Of a DNA stretch of 35,234 bases, positions 13,001-19,939 are shown one piece after another. A program made the position numbers and the translations under genes. The stretch spans positions 1 to 35,234 of the forward strand of contig CADBEF010000019.1 in the NCBI GenBank assembly GCA_902793555.1, read 5' to 3'. Each line of letters opens with the position of its first letter. The stretch's first letter is position 1. The stretch is from an uncultured bacterium (GTDB lineage: Bacteria; Verrucomicrobiota; Kiritimatiellia; RFP12; UBA3636). The notes under the pieces were generated by a model. The model was given only the letters and a program-made list of their open reading frames with translations. It was not told where the DNA came from and made no database searches.

Positions 13001-16000
13001 GACCGGCTCCTCCAACTACGCGGGCCTCTTCGCCTACGTCTCCGGCGAGGTCTCCGGCCTCACGCTCGTGAACCCCGTCGTTTCGGGCGGCAACCACACC
13101 GGCGCCTTCGCCGGCTGCGTGAACGCCGGCGCAACCGTGAACCGCTGCGCCGTCATCGGCGGCCGCGTCACGGCCTCCGACAACTATTCCGGCGTCTTCT
13201 CGGGAAGCATCGAGGGCGCCGCCAGCGTCGGCGAGTGCTTCGCCGTCGGCACGATCGCGTCCACCGCCAGCTACGTCGGCGGCTTCTCGGGCTACGTCGG
13301 CCAGAGCAACACCTCCGTCTCCGACTGCTACGCGGTCTCGGACGCCACGGGCAGCCAAAGGGTCGGTTCCTTCACCGGCCACGCGGAGACCTCCAGCTGC
13401 TCCATCCGGCGCTGCTACGCGGCCGGCACGGCGTCCGGCTCGTCGTATGCGGGCGGCTTCGCGGGCTACGTCTCCTCCTCGCCGGTCATCGCGGACTGCT
13501 TCGCGCAGACCCCCTCCGCCGCGATGACGGGCGTCACGGTGCTCGACGCGGCCGGAATGCGCGCGGCGAGCAACTTCACCGCGTTCCGGGCGGCCGGCTG
13601 CTGGTCGCAGATCGACGGCAAGACGCAGCCCTACTTCGCGTGGGGCCTCGTGGACGGCGGCTTCCTCCTCTCCGGCGACACCGCCACCATCACCGGCCTC
13701 GGCGCCTGCGCGCCCGGCGCGCAGGCCCCGATCTCCGTCGACCCGACGGGCGGCATCTTCCTCGGCTGGACGGGCGGCGCCACCTACGCGGATTCGTCCT
13801 CGCCCTCCACGACGGTCCTCGTCGACAACTACCGCACCGTCTCGGCCAAGTTCGGCTCGCTCATCACGACCCGCGCCGAGCTGGAGGCCGTCGCGAACGA
13901 CCTCGCCGGCTCCTACGCCCTCGGCGCGGACATCGACCTCTCCGGCTCGCCCTGGACGCCGCTCGGCGCCACCTCCTCGACGCCGTTCACCGGCTCGCTC
14001 TACGGGCACGGCCACAAGATCACCGGCCTCACGTTCAGCAACACATCCTCCGGCGACTCCAACGGCAGCCACGCGGGCCTCTTCCGCTACGCCAGCGGCG
14101 CGACGTTCGACGGCATCCACCTCGAAGGCGTCTCGATCCGAGGCTACCAGTACACCGGCGCGCTCGCGGGCGAGGTGCAGGGCGCGACCACGGTCCGCAA
14201 CTGCTCCGCGCAGGGCGTCGTCACGAACTCCAACGGTTACGCCGGCCTCCTCGTCGGCCAGGTTTATGGCTCCGGCACGTCCTTCGAGAACTGCGCCGCC
14301 ACCGGCACGGTGTACTCCTCCTCGACCTCCTCGTCGGACTGCGGTGGCCTCGTCGGCCGCGTGTACTACAGCCCGGCCTCCTTCACGGACTGCGACGTGA
14401 ACGTCGAAGTCTCCGGTGCGGGCGGCGGCGACAAGGGCGGCTTCATCGGCGCCGTCAGGGACGGCAGCGCGGGCGCGACCTTCACGCGCTGCACCGCCTC
14501 GGGCGCCGTCGCCTCGTCGAACTCCGACTCCGTCGGCGGCTTCCTCGGCTACGCGAACAAGGCCGTCTCCTGCACGGACTGCTCCGCGACGGGCGCCGTG
14601 ATCGGCAAGAACGCCACCGGTGGATTCGCTGGAAACATCGACAGCGTCGCCCATTCCTTCACGCGCTGCGTCGCGGCGGGCGACGCGAGCGGTACGCAGA
14701 ACGTCGGCGGCTTCGTCGGCAGCACCTCCGGCGGCAACACGCAGTTCGTCGAGTGCGAGGCGCAGGGCAAGGCCACGGGCACCGGCGGAAGCAGCAACTA
14801 CAGCGTCGGCGGCTTCGCCGGGCAGACCACGGGCGGCGGCACGCGCTTCGCGCGCTGCTCCGCGATGGGCGACGCCTCGGCCCCGTCGTCCTACTGCGTC
14901 GGCGGCTTCGTCGGCTACCTGAGCAGTTCCAACGACGTCTGGCGCTGCCGTGCGTTCGGCTCGGCGGAGGGCTCCTACCAGGTCGGCGGCTTCGCCGGCC
15001 GCCTCTACGGCGGCAACGCGGCAATCCGCGAGTGCTTCGCCATCGGCGACGCCACCGCCTCGCGCACCGGCAACGAATCGCTCGCCGGCGGCTTCGTCGG
15101 CCTGATCGACAACTCCGTGCGCCTTTCGGACAGCTACGCCATCGGCGTCGCCTCCGGCGAACGCTGCATCGGCGGCTTCGCGGGAAAGTTCTCCAACTCG
15201 TCGCTCTCCGTCCAGCGCTGCTACGCGGCGGGCGGCATCGAATGCACGGGCTATTACGGCGGCGCCTTCGTGGGCTACGACTACCAGCACGGCACCGTTG
15301 CGGACTGCGCGGCTGTCCTGGCGGGCGGCATTCATGCCGTCGGCACCTCCACGGCCGGCTCCACAGCCACGCTCGCCGCCATTTCCGAGCTCACGGCCGC
15401 CGAGTTCCGCCTCCGCGCCAATTTCCAGGCCTTCCACGAGACCGGCCTCTGGTCGCAGGTGAACGGCTCAACCCAGCCCTACCTCGCGTGGGGCCTCGTG
15501 GACGGCAAGATGTCTCTCGCGGGCAAGTCCGTCGGCGCGCTCGGCGGCTCGATTTCCGGCCTCGGCCTCTACGAGCCCGGCGCGACGGCGACGATCCGCG
15601 CCGTCGCGACCGGCAACGCCGTCTTCCTCGGCTGGACCGGCAACGCGCCCTACGCCGACCCCGACGCCGCGCAGACCACGCTCGTCCTCGACAACTTCCG
15701 CTGCGTCGTCGCATCCTTCGGCACCTCCATCACTACCGCCGCGGACCTCGCCGGCATCGCGGACAAGCTCGACGGCTCCTACGCGCTCGGCGCGGACATC
15801 GACCTTGCCGGCACGACGTGGACGCCGATCGGCGCCTCCACGCCGTTCACCGGCACGCTGAAGGGCAACGGCCACGTCATCACGGGCCTCTCCTTCTCCG
15901 ACGCCTCGAACAGCGACACGGGCGGCAACTACGCCGGCCTCTTCCGTCACGTCCAGGACGCCACGATCGAGGACATCCACCTCGAAGGCGTGTCGCTCTC

Positions 16001-19000
16001 CGGCAACAAGTACGTCGGCGCGCTCGCGGGCGAGGTGAAAGGCGCGACCACGATCCGCAACTGCTCCGCCGAGGGCACGGTCGCGGCCAACGGCGAACAG
16101 GCCGGCCTCCTCGTCGGCCGCGTGACCGGCGCGGGCACGACGTTCTCGAACTGCGCCGCCACGGGTGCGGTCGTCTCCGCCTCCTCCAGCGCCGGCGGCC
16201 TCGTCGGCTACGCGAACGTCGCCGCCACGTTCGAGGACTGCGACGCGGCGGTCTCCGTCTCCGGCAAGGGTTCCGCCGTCGGCGGCTTCATCGGCAAGAC
16301 CGACACGACCGCCGCGACCTTCCGCCGTTGCTCCGCCTCGGGCGACGTGTCCAACACCTCCGACACCACCGGCGGCTTCGTCGGCCAGAGCGGCGCGGCG
16401 GGCACCGTGTTCGAAAATTGTGTGGCCGAGGGCGCCGTCTCCGGCACGAGCAGCGTCGGAGGCTTCGTCGGCAGCACCACGGGCGGAAACACGCAGTTCG
16501 TCGAGTGCGACGCCCTCGGCACCGTGAAGGGCTCCTCGTATTACGCCGGCGGCTTCGTCGGGCAGACCACGGCGAACGGCATCCGCTACGCGCTCTGCCG
16601 CGCGCTCGGCGGCGTGTCGTCCACCTCCTACGACGTGGGCGGCTTCGTCGGCAAGATCTCGAACTCCAACGACGTCTGGCGCTGCATGAGCGCCGGCTCC
16701 GCGTCCGGCACCTACGACGTGGGCGGCTTCGTCGGCAACTTCGACGGCGCGAACACCGCCATCCGCGAGTGCTTCGCCCTCGGCGACGCCACCTCCACGC
16801 GCACCGGCAACAACGACGCCGTCGCCGGCGGCTTCGCGGGCCGCATCGGCAACACCAATCCGAAGATCTCCGACAGCTACTGCCTCGGCGCCGTATCGGC
16901 CGCCGCGCGCGTCGCCGGCGGCTTCGCGGGCAAGTTCGACAGCGGCACCATCTCGCTCACGCGCTGCTATGCGGCGGGCACGGTCGATTGCCCCGGCACC
17001 TACGTCGGCGCCTTCGTCGGCACCACCAACACCTACGCCGCCGTCCTCAGCGACTGCGCCGTCCTGTGCGACGGCATTTTTGCCGTCGGTTTGTCCACCG
17101 CCGGCGCGAACGACACCCTCGAGGGTGTCGCCGAATACGATGCGGCCGGCATGAAGAGCGCCACCAACTTCCACACCTGGCTCGCCATCGACGACCTCGA
17201 CGGCTCGGTCTGGTTGCAGTCCGACGGCTTTTCCCAGCCCGTCCTCGCGTGGAGCGCGCCGGGAGGCAAGCTCACGATCTACGAATCGATCGGCGGCTCG
17301 GGGCGCGGCCACGTCGATGGCGCGTACGACTGGTACGATCCCGGCACCGTCGTCGAGATCGCGGCCGTCCCCGACGAGAGCTTCTTCCTCGACTGGACCG
17401 GCTCGACGCCCTACGCCGACCCGACGGCCTCGCCCACCACGATCCCGCTCGACAACCACCGCGTCGCCGCCGTTCGGTTCGGCAAGCTCATCCACGACGC
17501 CGACGAGCTGGACGCGGTCCGCAACGACCTCGCCGGCTACTACGGCCTCGCGAACGACATCGACCTGACGGGCCGCGACTGGGTGCCGATCGGCTTTAAC
17601 AATGCCAAGTTCACCGGCACGTTCTACGGCTTCGGCTACGAGGTGAAGAATATGGTCTGCACGAACAGTCCCGGATCCTCGTACCACGGCCTCTTCGGCT
17701 GGACCGAAGGCGCGACGCTTGACGGCGTCAAGGTGTCCGGCGTCGTCCGCAGCACGTCCCAGTACACCGGCGGCCTCGTCGGAGTCGCGAACGCGACGAC
17801 GATCCGCGGCTGCCACGCGGACGTGACGGTGTCCTCTACCGCCTACTACACCGGCGGACTCGTCGGCGGCATCGGCGCGGGCACGACAATCTCCGGCTGC
17901 TCGTCCAAGGGGTCCGTGACCTCGACCTCCGACTATGCCGGCGGCCTCGTCGGCAACGGAGGCGGCGGCAACTTCGAAATCCGCGACTGCGTCTCGTCCG
18001 TGGAGACGGTCGGCAGCACCTACGTCGGCGGACTCATCGGCTATGTCTCCGGCGGCGACACCGTCATTTCGGGCTGCCGCGCCGACGGCTACGCCTGTTG
18101 CACCTCCCAATCAGTCGGAGGATTCATTGGAGGTGTCAATTCCTCGCTGACGATCTCCAATTGCGTGGCGCGCGGCGATGTGCGCTGCAAGAAGGGAGCC
18201 ACGTACGCCGGCTACGGCGGTTTTGTCGGCTACATGAACGGCAGCAGCACGGTGATTGCCGACAGCTGGTGTTCCGGTGCCGTCTGGGGACAGGGGGCCA
18301 ATTGCGGGGCGTTCGTGGGGTATTCCCGCTACGGAACGGTCAGGAACTGCAGCATCTACGCATTCGGCGCGGGGCCGCGTCCGTTCAGCGGAAGCGACGG
18401 CAACCTGAACGGCGGCTCGCTCAACGCCTCGCAGATCGAGCTTCTCTCCAAGGACGAGAACGGCGATCCCTGGCCGACGGTGAAGAATCATGCCCATTCC
18501 GCCACTAAGATCCGAACTGTCGAGGACCTCTTCGCCGTCACCAACAACCTTGATGGAATCTACGCGCTTGCCAACGACATCAACCTCGGCGGCGCGGCGT
18601 GGACGCCCATCGGCAACGCCTCGGCGGGCTTCACGGGCGAGTTCTACGGCGAGAACCATTGCATCTCCAACTTCGTCGTGAATTCCTCCGTATCCGGCGC
18701 GGGTCTGTTCGGCTGCATCGCCGGCGGCCGCGTGAACGGCGTGAGGGCATACGGCTCCGTCACCGGTTCGAACGAGCAGGTCGGCGGATTCGTCGGACGA
18801 CTCGCGCAAATGTCGCTTGTGGACGGCTGCTCGTTCTCCGGCACCGTCTCCGGGTCGCAGTACGTCGTCGGCGGCTTCGCCGGACGCATCTGCGATTCGC
18901 CCGTCGTCCTCCGCTCCTGCGCCGTGAACTGCACGGTCACGTTCACCGGCGAGGGCGGATCCTACAAGAACGCCTACGCGGGCGGCTTCGTCGGTTCGCA

Positions 19001-19763
19001 CGACGCCGGCTACGTCATGGACTGCTACGCCGTCGCCGACGTCTCGTCCGTCAACCAGGCGCGGTATGTCGGCGGTTTCGCGGGCAACGTGAACGGCCAG
19101 ATCACCACCTCCTGGTGCGCGGGCTCCGCCGAGACGACGGGCAGCTTCTTGGGTGCCTTCGCCGGCTACGCCCAGTCCGGCTACATCACGAAATCCTACT
19201 ACGACTCCGGCAAGACGTCGTACCTCGCGGTGAGCGACGCGGCCTACGACGGCATCACGCCGCTCGCCTCGGCGCAGATGCTGCACGGCGCGAACTTCGA
19301 CTTCGACTTTATGGCCACGTGGCGCATCGACGAAGGGGAGACCACGCCGTATCTGCGGACGTTCCTCGTGCAGCTCACGGGCTTCACGGCCTGGCTGGAC
19401 GAATACAAGCTGCCGCCGGACACGGATCCGCTCCTCGTGACGAACGGCATCCCGCTCCTCGCGCGCTACGTCTACGGCATCGTCCCGATGAACCGGCAGA
19501 CGACCATCGACGGCGTTCCGCTGGTGGACATCCACATCGGCTCGGACGGCGCCCCGTGGTTCTCGCTGCCCGTGCCGCAGAACGTCGACGAATACGGCAT
19601 GCGCTTCAGCGTCCTCTGGTCCCGCGACCTCGTGAACTGGCAGACGCTGGGCGAAACCTGGTTCGACCGGGACGGCGACGGCAACGACGCCACCTGCCAT
19701 CCCCCAATCGACCCCCGCGAGACGCAGATGTTCTTCAAGTACAAGATCGTCATCGACGACTAG
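4014..19763 (+). CDS. Giant secreted GLUG/beta-helix repeat protein (5249 aa)
   Basis: A classic Sec signal peptide (MKKTLLALLALL.., likely cleavage after FALRA, ~residue 20) points to export. Residues ~24-1100 hold three parallel beta-helix blocks, each ending in an AIDAGD..DLAGNARV..GCYE motif, separated by InlB B-repeat-like segments (GGNGVVSPRS.., GHGSVSDRT..). Next come an Fn3-like segment (~1103-1196) and a putative Ig domain (~1201-1281, WLSFSGATLSGVP). From ~1290 on there are about eight GLUG modules. Each opens with ITTRAELEAVAND..DIDLGG.PWTP, has many GGFVG turns with regularly placed Cys, and from module 3 on mostly closes with W.Q.DG.TQPYFAW plus an InlB-like linker. The C-terminal ~130 residues match those of the next gene. 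It is probably a cell-surface or released adhesin or glycan-interacting protein; function is inferred from architecture only. No Shine-Dalgarno sequence is visible. Confidence 0.9.
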   Translation: MKKTLLALLALLCTPFALRADTLYVTPTGAGNKDGSSWANAFAGIQAAVDAADAAYAADGTLHDILVGDGTYTRVVVSRNFALQVRSVNGAASTVIDGNNTNGCIRCFANGFVTAPTFTGFTLRNGNVDILTGNDNVRYGGGAGGGTLYDCIVEDCIANWGGGTYSANTWRCIIRRCTATGGGGACAEGGTHRNTLMCQSTGQSFLTYGVTLYNCTVVDNVAERSGTNVHVNRRYNSIVWGNLAAGQPVEQNDAVDPKLVGDGDYRLRVGSPAIDAGDAAYATEQYVGTTDLAGNARVQGNAIDRGCYEAENGQGVEGCLVTAVAGGNGVVSPRSIFTNANASVTITADTSVYNRPVVGWYTNGVLAAASGNTFTLTTGEEDVAIVVEFADYQWFVDGATGSDANDGRTAATAFKTIAKAVSSAINDETVNVAPSTYAPIDTTGKRVNIVGTAGAAATIIDGGDARRCATLSDGTTLTGFTLQHGKSLAADDQDGGGGAKGGTLVACVLRENIAVCGGGAYGATLIRCTVTDNNAGNGGGVYDCDAYNCLVAYNAAARGGGACYGELRGCTVVYNRGLVSGGTDYARVFNSILRYNRTSNGRPNYNLWGYDGNCIDEENANREDGEWADGYTIVRDPLFVDPENGDFRLRAGSPCINYGDEEIMYVADGLDLAGNPRIVDDDPDLGCYESEVEGFVVSVRVDGHGSVSDRTLVVAEGGTATITATTDGRAFQKWLVDGADAGTGATLTLTDIDEDHVVTACFQRNTTTVSGGGAALQNAINAAKDGDTLVVSPGTYSAIIATNAVLDIVSRDGAETTIIQGQTGLLSGTRAATFSKTQTRPTCTLSGFTLTGGFCGDPTYGGGGVFGGIVSNCVIRGNGALLGGGGAAYSMLTHCVVSNNTAYVVGAGAACSALDNCLVVDNRVPFSSTEWAAKLQDTLGVSIVLPAECKGGAGLAFSSADHCTVTANQSTDAASGGGTWLVLDNTIVAGNTAPEDANQNLFRFDTPVDPLYTCTTYDDFWGEIDPPGFVNAATDDTFVNAAAGDYRLKATSACVDGCDGTFDLENPDMERIALLENGTDLVGSPRWLALAPDIGCYETTPAKPGAVPDVAATRSAYREDVLVTWTGAKHGAWYTIHRGPWNNGAGTFAQAEQIGIVTNVFTWYVDDTAEASVDYRYWVVAHSGAGSGPYGAGDHGYWVAPLVITTESLPDGTVREPWTAQLAATGGIGTYTWEVTQPDWLSFSGATLSGVPRVQGDVWVVVTVTDQRGTEAQKAFQISIAKNPNPVSVTISNLAELRQFMEDVHEYYFEGDTVTLAADIDCEGGRFNTGASGSSAYSCFKGTFDGQGHVISNFVNTALPPGTGNTTTFGVAMFDIARDGAVIKDLTLRGHFGHEASHEYAAAFAAYAIGHTNGTLGLTLENCHFIGSVTNYKNSAAFVGAALHGSGAPDGRVLYMTNCTARGSIVSTYTYTVGGLVASGEGVEAADCSFEGSVVSRWTLGGLIGQAYDSSFKNCSFEGTMGPGPGSGTSNSGCGGLVGYSSNAVFRACTSSADITWSAYQASVFTAVGGAAGVTLGNSAFFDCSATNSVTVPYGRVGGFVGWTAGAETFSNCTAKLALERTNPNNSLVSGGFAASVASDGALFVDCTATARGNDLKAGFYHDQTPKQGVPVGSNTFRRCHVVDPIAKTAGFCSYAWNCTFEGCTVRGGTGAAGFVQSAGRRPDDSNSSTYPYAQTSTFTDCAVVGSQANYGFAEYSNFDNKNGSTNVFRRCRASCVFVSSSDYEAGFAAILYKGSIAEDCLGHGISTASSTTYGFASSIGVGAAVRRCVGAVLPRAQGNRGAGFASSISYNAPVEDCYSVFAPPVPDTSARMGGFVSSASVGYDSTGPAVTRCFALAAPADGSDSGNSGSFCGYVYNADYANFVDCWRPAESNVRDVGNGNNGGDDAGVGALTKAQFASATAATMPNYDFQHVWHAPRGVASSPYLDASVDANTNFWFLATVIGGEGRILVNGAEPAEAYPAGTVLTVEAVPNTPGLPFAGWVGEGFADPMSPRTTYTVKNVSAIGASFCTPIYTVADWTNVLSCASVSAPSGNYALMNDLDFTGLFESNGWQNVRVGSFTGKFFGQGHTISNLCTTRGDFSSTVALFRKVSSGAEIRDLTVYSSNVTNDQNTLSMAGLVNEVESGVTISNCHAVVDWQGVYPANYYSGALASCKYYGLAQTVSGVGIRIVDCTVEGKLAGGTRACGFVGSASMTGGEIARCAVFADVSTLTNRTDGAAAGFAGEITLSGGAVVRECFSAGSVDAAADAAGFACRIDLRDDQSQVHDCYSTAEVIGGENQNPAGFVCRISDINDEGGVLPVANCWFGGTARVRGRASQYYQPYGFAHYLDGDASLENCAWVAVDGVKEAGTAGATALGQAASRKAASWPGYDFAGTWSLSEDGTTPYFAWSLAEGTDFRLFAVQEPGTTITHPATALPGSNAAVSADPGETGAFFCSWAGGAPYTNAAVNPSAFLADNHRTVRCVWGKAITTRAELEAVANDPAGVYALGCDIDLGGEPWTPLCQDEYTPFTGTLYGNGHTISNLTVETETARAGLFGGLGAGATIADLHLANPVVRGANCVGTLAGYVDGATISGCTVSGADVTATSERAGCFVGQIVGDTSVSRCSVTGTIAGEARYVGGFVGSAEGSAAIEKCYALCSVTGTGGEGFGGFVGYASGDSVSFSECFACGAVAASGRNSVGGFAGYVYDSPSVSDCYALADVTGASYVGGFAGQLNYCNTAFDRCYAAGSTVGSSESGGFAGRQYRGSPSFTDCFRIADGLADVGAADLVGIDALSAAAMHSRSSFAAFHATGKWAQTDGLTQPYFAWSLVDGKFLLSGDAATVNGLGAYAPGAQAPISANAQGRFFIGWTGGATYADASASSTTVLLDNFRVVDYLAGASISTRAELAAIANDPAGTYGLAADIDLGGADWTPIATFTGKLYGRGHTISNLTVTGSSNYAGLFAYVSGEVSGLTLVNPVVSGGNHTGAFAGCVNAGATVNRCAVIGGRVTASDNYSGVFSGSIEGAASVGECFAVGTIASTASYVGGFSGYVGQSNTSVSDCYAVSDATGSQRVGSFTGHAETSSCSIRRCYAAGTASGSSYAGGFAGYVSSSPVIADCFAQTPSAAMTGVTVLDAAGMRAASNFTAFRAAGCWSQIDGKTQPYFAWGLVDGGFLLSGDTATITGLGACAPGAQAPISVDPTGGIFLGWTGGATYADSSSPSTTVLVDNYRTVSAKFGSLITTRAELEAVANDLAGSYALGADIDLSGSPWTPLGATSSTPFTGSLYGHGHKITGLTFSNTSSGDSNGSHAGLFRYASGATFDGIHLEGVSIRGYQYTGALAGEVQGATTVRNCSAQGVVTNSNGYAGLLVGQVYGSGTSFENCAATGTVYSSSTSSSDCGGLVGRVYYSPASFTDCDVNVEVSGAGGGDKGGFIGAVRDGSAGATFTRCTASGAVASSNSDSVGGFLGYANKAVSCTDCSATGAVIGKNATGGFAGNIDSVAHSFTRCVAAGDASGTQNVGGFVGSTSGGNTQFVECEAQGKATGTGGSSNYSVGGFAGQTTGGGTRFARCSAMGDASAPSSYCVGGFVGYLSSSNDVWRCRAFGSAEGSYQVGGFAGRLYGGNAAIRECFAIGDATASRTGNESLAGGFVGLIDNSVRLSDSYAIGVASGERCIGGFAGKFSNSSLSVQRCYAAGGIECTGYYGGAFVGYDYQHGTVADCAAVLAGGIHAVGTSTAGSTATLAAISELTAAEFRLRANFQAFHETGLWSQVNGSTQPYLAWGLVDGKMSLAGKSVGALGGSISGLGLYEPGATATIRAVATGNAVFLGWTGNAPYADPDAAQTTLVLDNFRCVVASFGTSITTAADLAGIADKLDGSYALGADIDLAGTTWTPIGASTPFTGTLKGNGHVITGLSFSDASNSDTGGNYAGLFRHVQDATIEDIHLEGVSLSGNKYVGALAGEVKGATTIRNCSAEGTVAANGEQAGLLVGRVTGAGTTFSNCAATGAVVSASSSAGGLVGYANVAATFEDCDAAVSVSGKGSAVGGFIGKTDTTAATFRRCSASGDVSNTSDTTGGFVGQSGAAGTVFENCVAEGAVSGTSSVGGFVGSTTGGNTQFVECDALGTVKGSSYYAGGFVGQTTANGIRYALCRALGGVSSTSYDVGGFVGKISNSNDVWRCMSAGSASGTYDVGGFVGNFDGANTAIRECFALGDATSTRTGNNDAVAGGFAGRIGNTNPKISDSYCLGAVSAAARVAGGFAGKFDSGTISLTRCYAAGTVDCPGTYVGAFVGTTNTYAAVLSDCAVLCDGIFAVGLSTAGANDTLEGVAEYDAAGMKSATNFHTWLAIDDLDGSVWLQSDGFSQPVLAWSAPGGKLTIYESIGGSGRGHVDGAYDWYDPGTVVEIAAVPDESFFLDWTGSTPYADPTASPTTIPLDNHRVAAVRFGKLIHDADELDAVRNDLAGYYGLANDIDLTGRDWVPIGFNNAKFTGTFYGFGYEVKNMVCTNSPGSSYHGLFGWTEGATLDGVKVSGVVRSTSQYTGGLVGVANATTIRGCHADVTVSSTAYYTGGLVGGIGAGTTISGCSSKGSVTSTSDYAGGLVGNGGGGNFEIRDCVSSVETVGSTYVGGLIGYVSGGDTVISGCRADGYACCTSQSVGGFIGGVNSSLTISNCVARGDVRCKKGATYAGYGGFVGYMNGSSTVIADSWCSGAVWGQGANCGAFVGYSRYGTVRNCSIYAFGAGPRPFSGSDGNLNGGSLNASQIELLSKDENGDPWPTVKNHAHSATKIRTVEDLFAVTNNLDGIYALANDINLGGAAWTPIGNASAGFTGEFYGENHCISNFVVNSSVSGAGLFGCIAGGRVNGVRAYGSVTGSNEQVGGFVGRLAQMSLVDGCSFSGTVSGSQYVVGGFAGRICDSPVVLRSCAVNCTVTFTGEGGSYKNAYAGGFVGSHDAGYVMDCYAVADVSSVNQARYVGGFAGNVNGQITTSWCAGSAETTGSFLGAFAGYAQSGYITKSYYDSGKTSYLAVSDAAYDGITPLASAQMLHGANFDFDFMATWRIDEGETTPYLRTFLVQLTGFTAWLDEYKLPPDTDPLLVTNGIPLLARYVYGIVPMNRQTTIDGVPLVDIHIGSDGAPWFSLPVPQNVDEYGMRFSVLWSRDLVNWQTLGETWFDRDGDGNDATCHPPIDPRETQMFFKYKIVIDD

Positions 19764-19820
19764 GACGGCACCGCAGCGGTCCGTCCCTCTCGCCCATCTC
19801 ACACGAAGCCACGAAGTCAG

Positions 19821-19846
19821 GCGCCCCCCTCCGAGAGGGGGGGCGC
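19821..19846 (+). terminator. Strong GC hairpin after the giant gene
   Basis: GCGCCCCCCTC pairs with GAGGGGGGGCGC around a CGA loop, 57 bases after the stop codon. No T-run follows. It may reduce read-through into the paralogue, or the two genes may still be co-transcribed. CACGAAGC-type octads lie just upstream (19802-19817). Confidence 0.45.
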
Positions 19847-19901
19847 GAAGCGCCGGGGGAGTGTTCCGTGTGCCGCCCGCCCCGCACCATCCGCCCGCAC
19901 A

Positions 19902-19917
19902 ACTCTTTCGTAAGAGT
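19902..19917 (+). promoter_or_regulatory. Small hairpin 22 bases before the second surface-protein gene
   Basis: ACTCTT-TCGT-AAGAGT is a perfect 6-bp stem in the leader of the following gene. It could be an operator or an RNA hairpin; nothing else supports a role. Confidence 0.25.
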
Positions 19918-19939
19918 CTTGCCCCTACAAAGACACGCC

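Noticed and set aside
3669-15437. A 3922-residue open frame on the minus strand across the giant gene
   Set aside because: It is codon-aligned antisense of the GLUG gene. High-GC codon choice avoids TTA, CTA and TCA, so no antisense stops appear. The product is low-complexity Ala/Val/Arg/Gly without signal or domains.
11507-17599. A 2030-residue Arg-rich open frame on the plus strand
   Set aside because: It is an out-of-frame shadow of the giant gene with the typical Arg/Pro bias of shifted high-GC codons.
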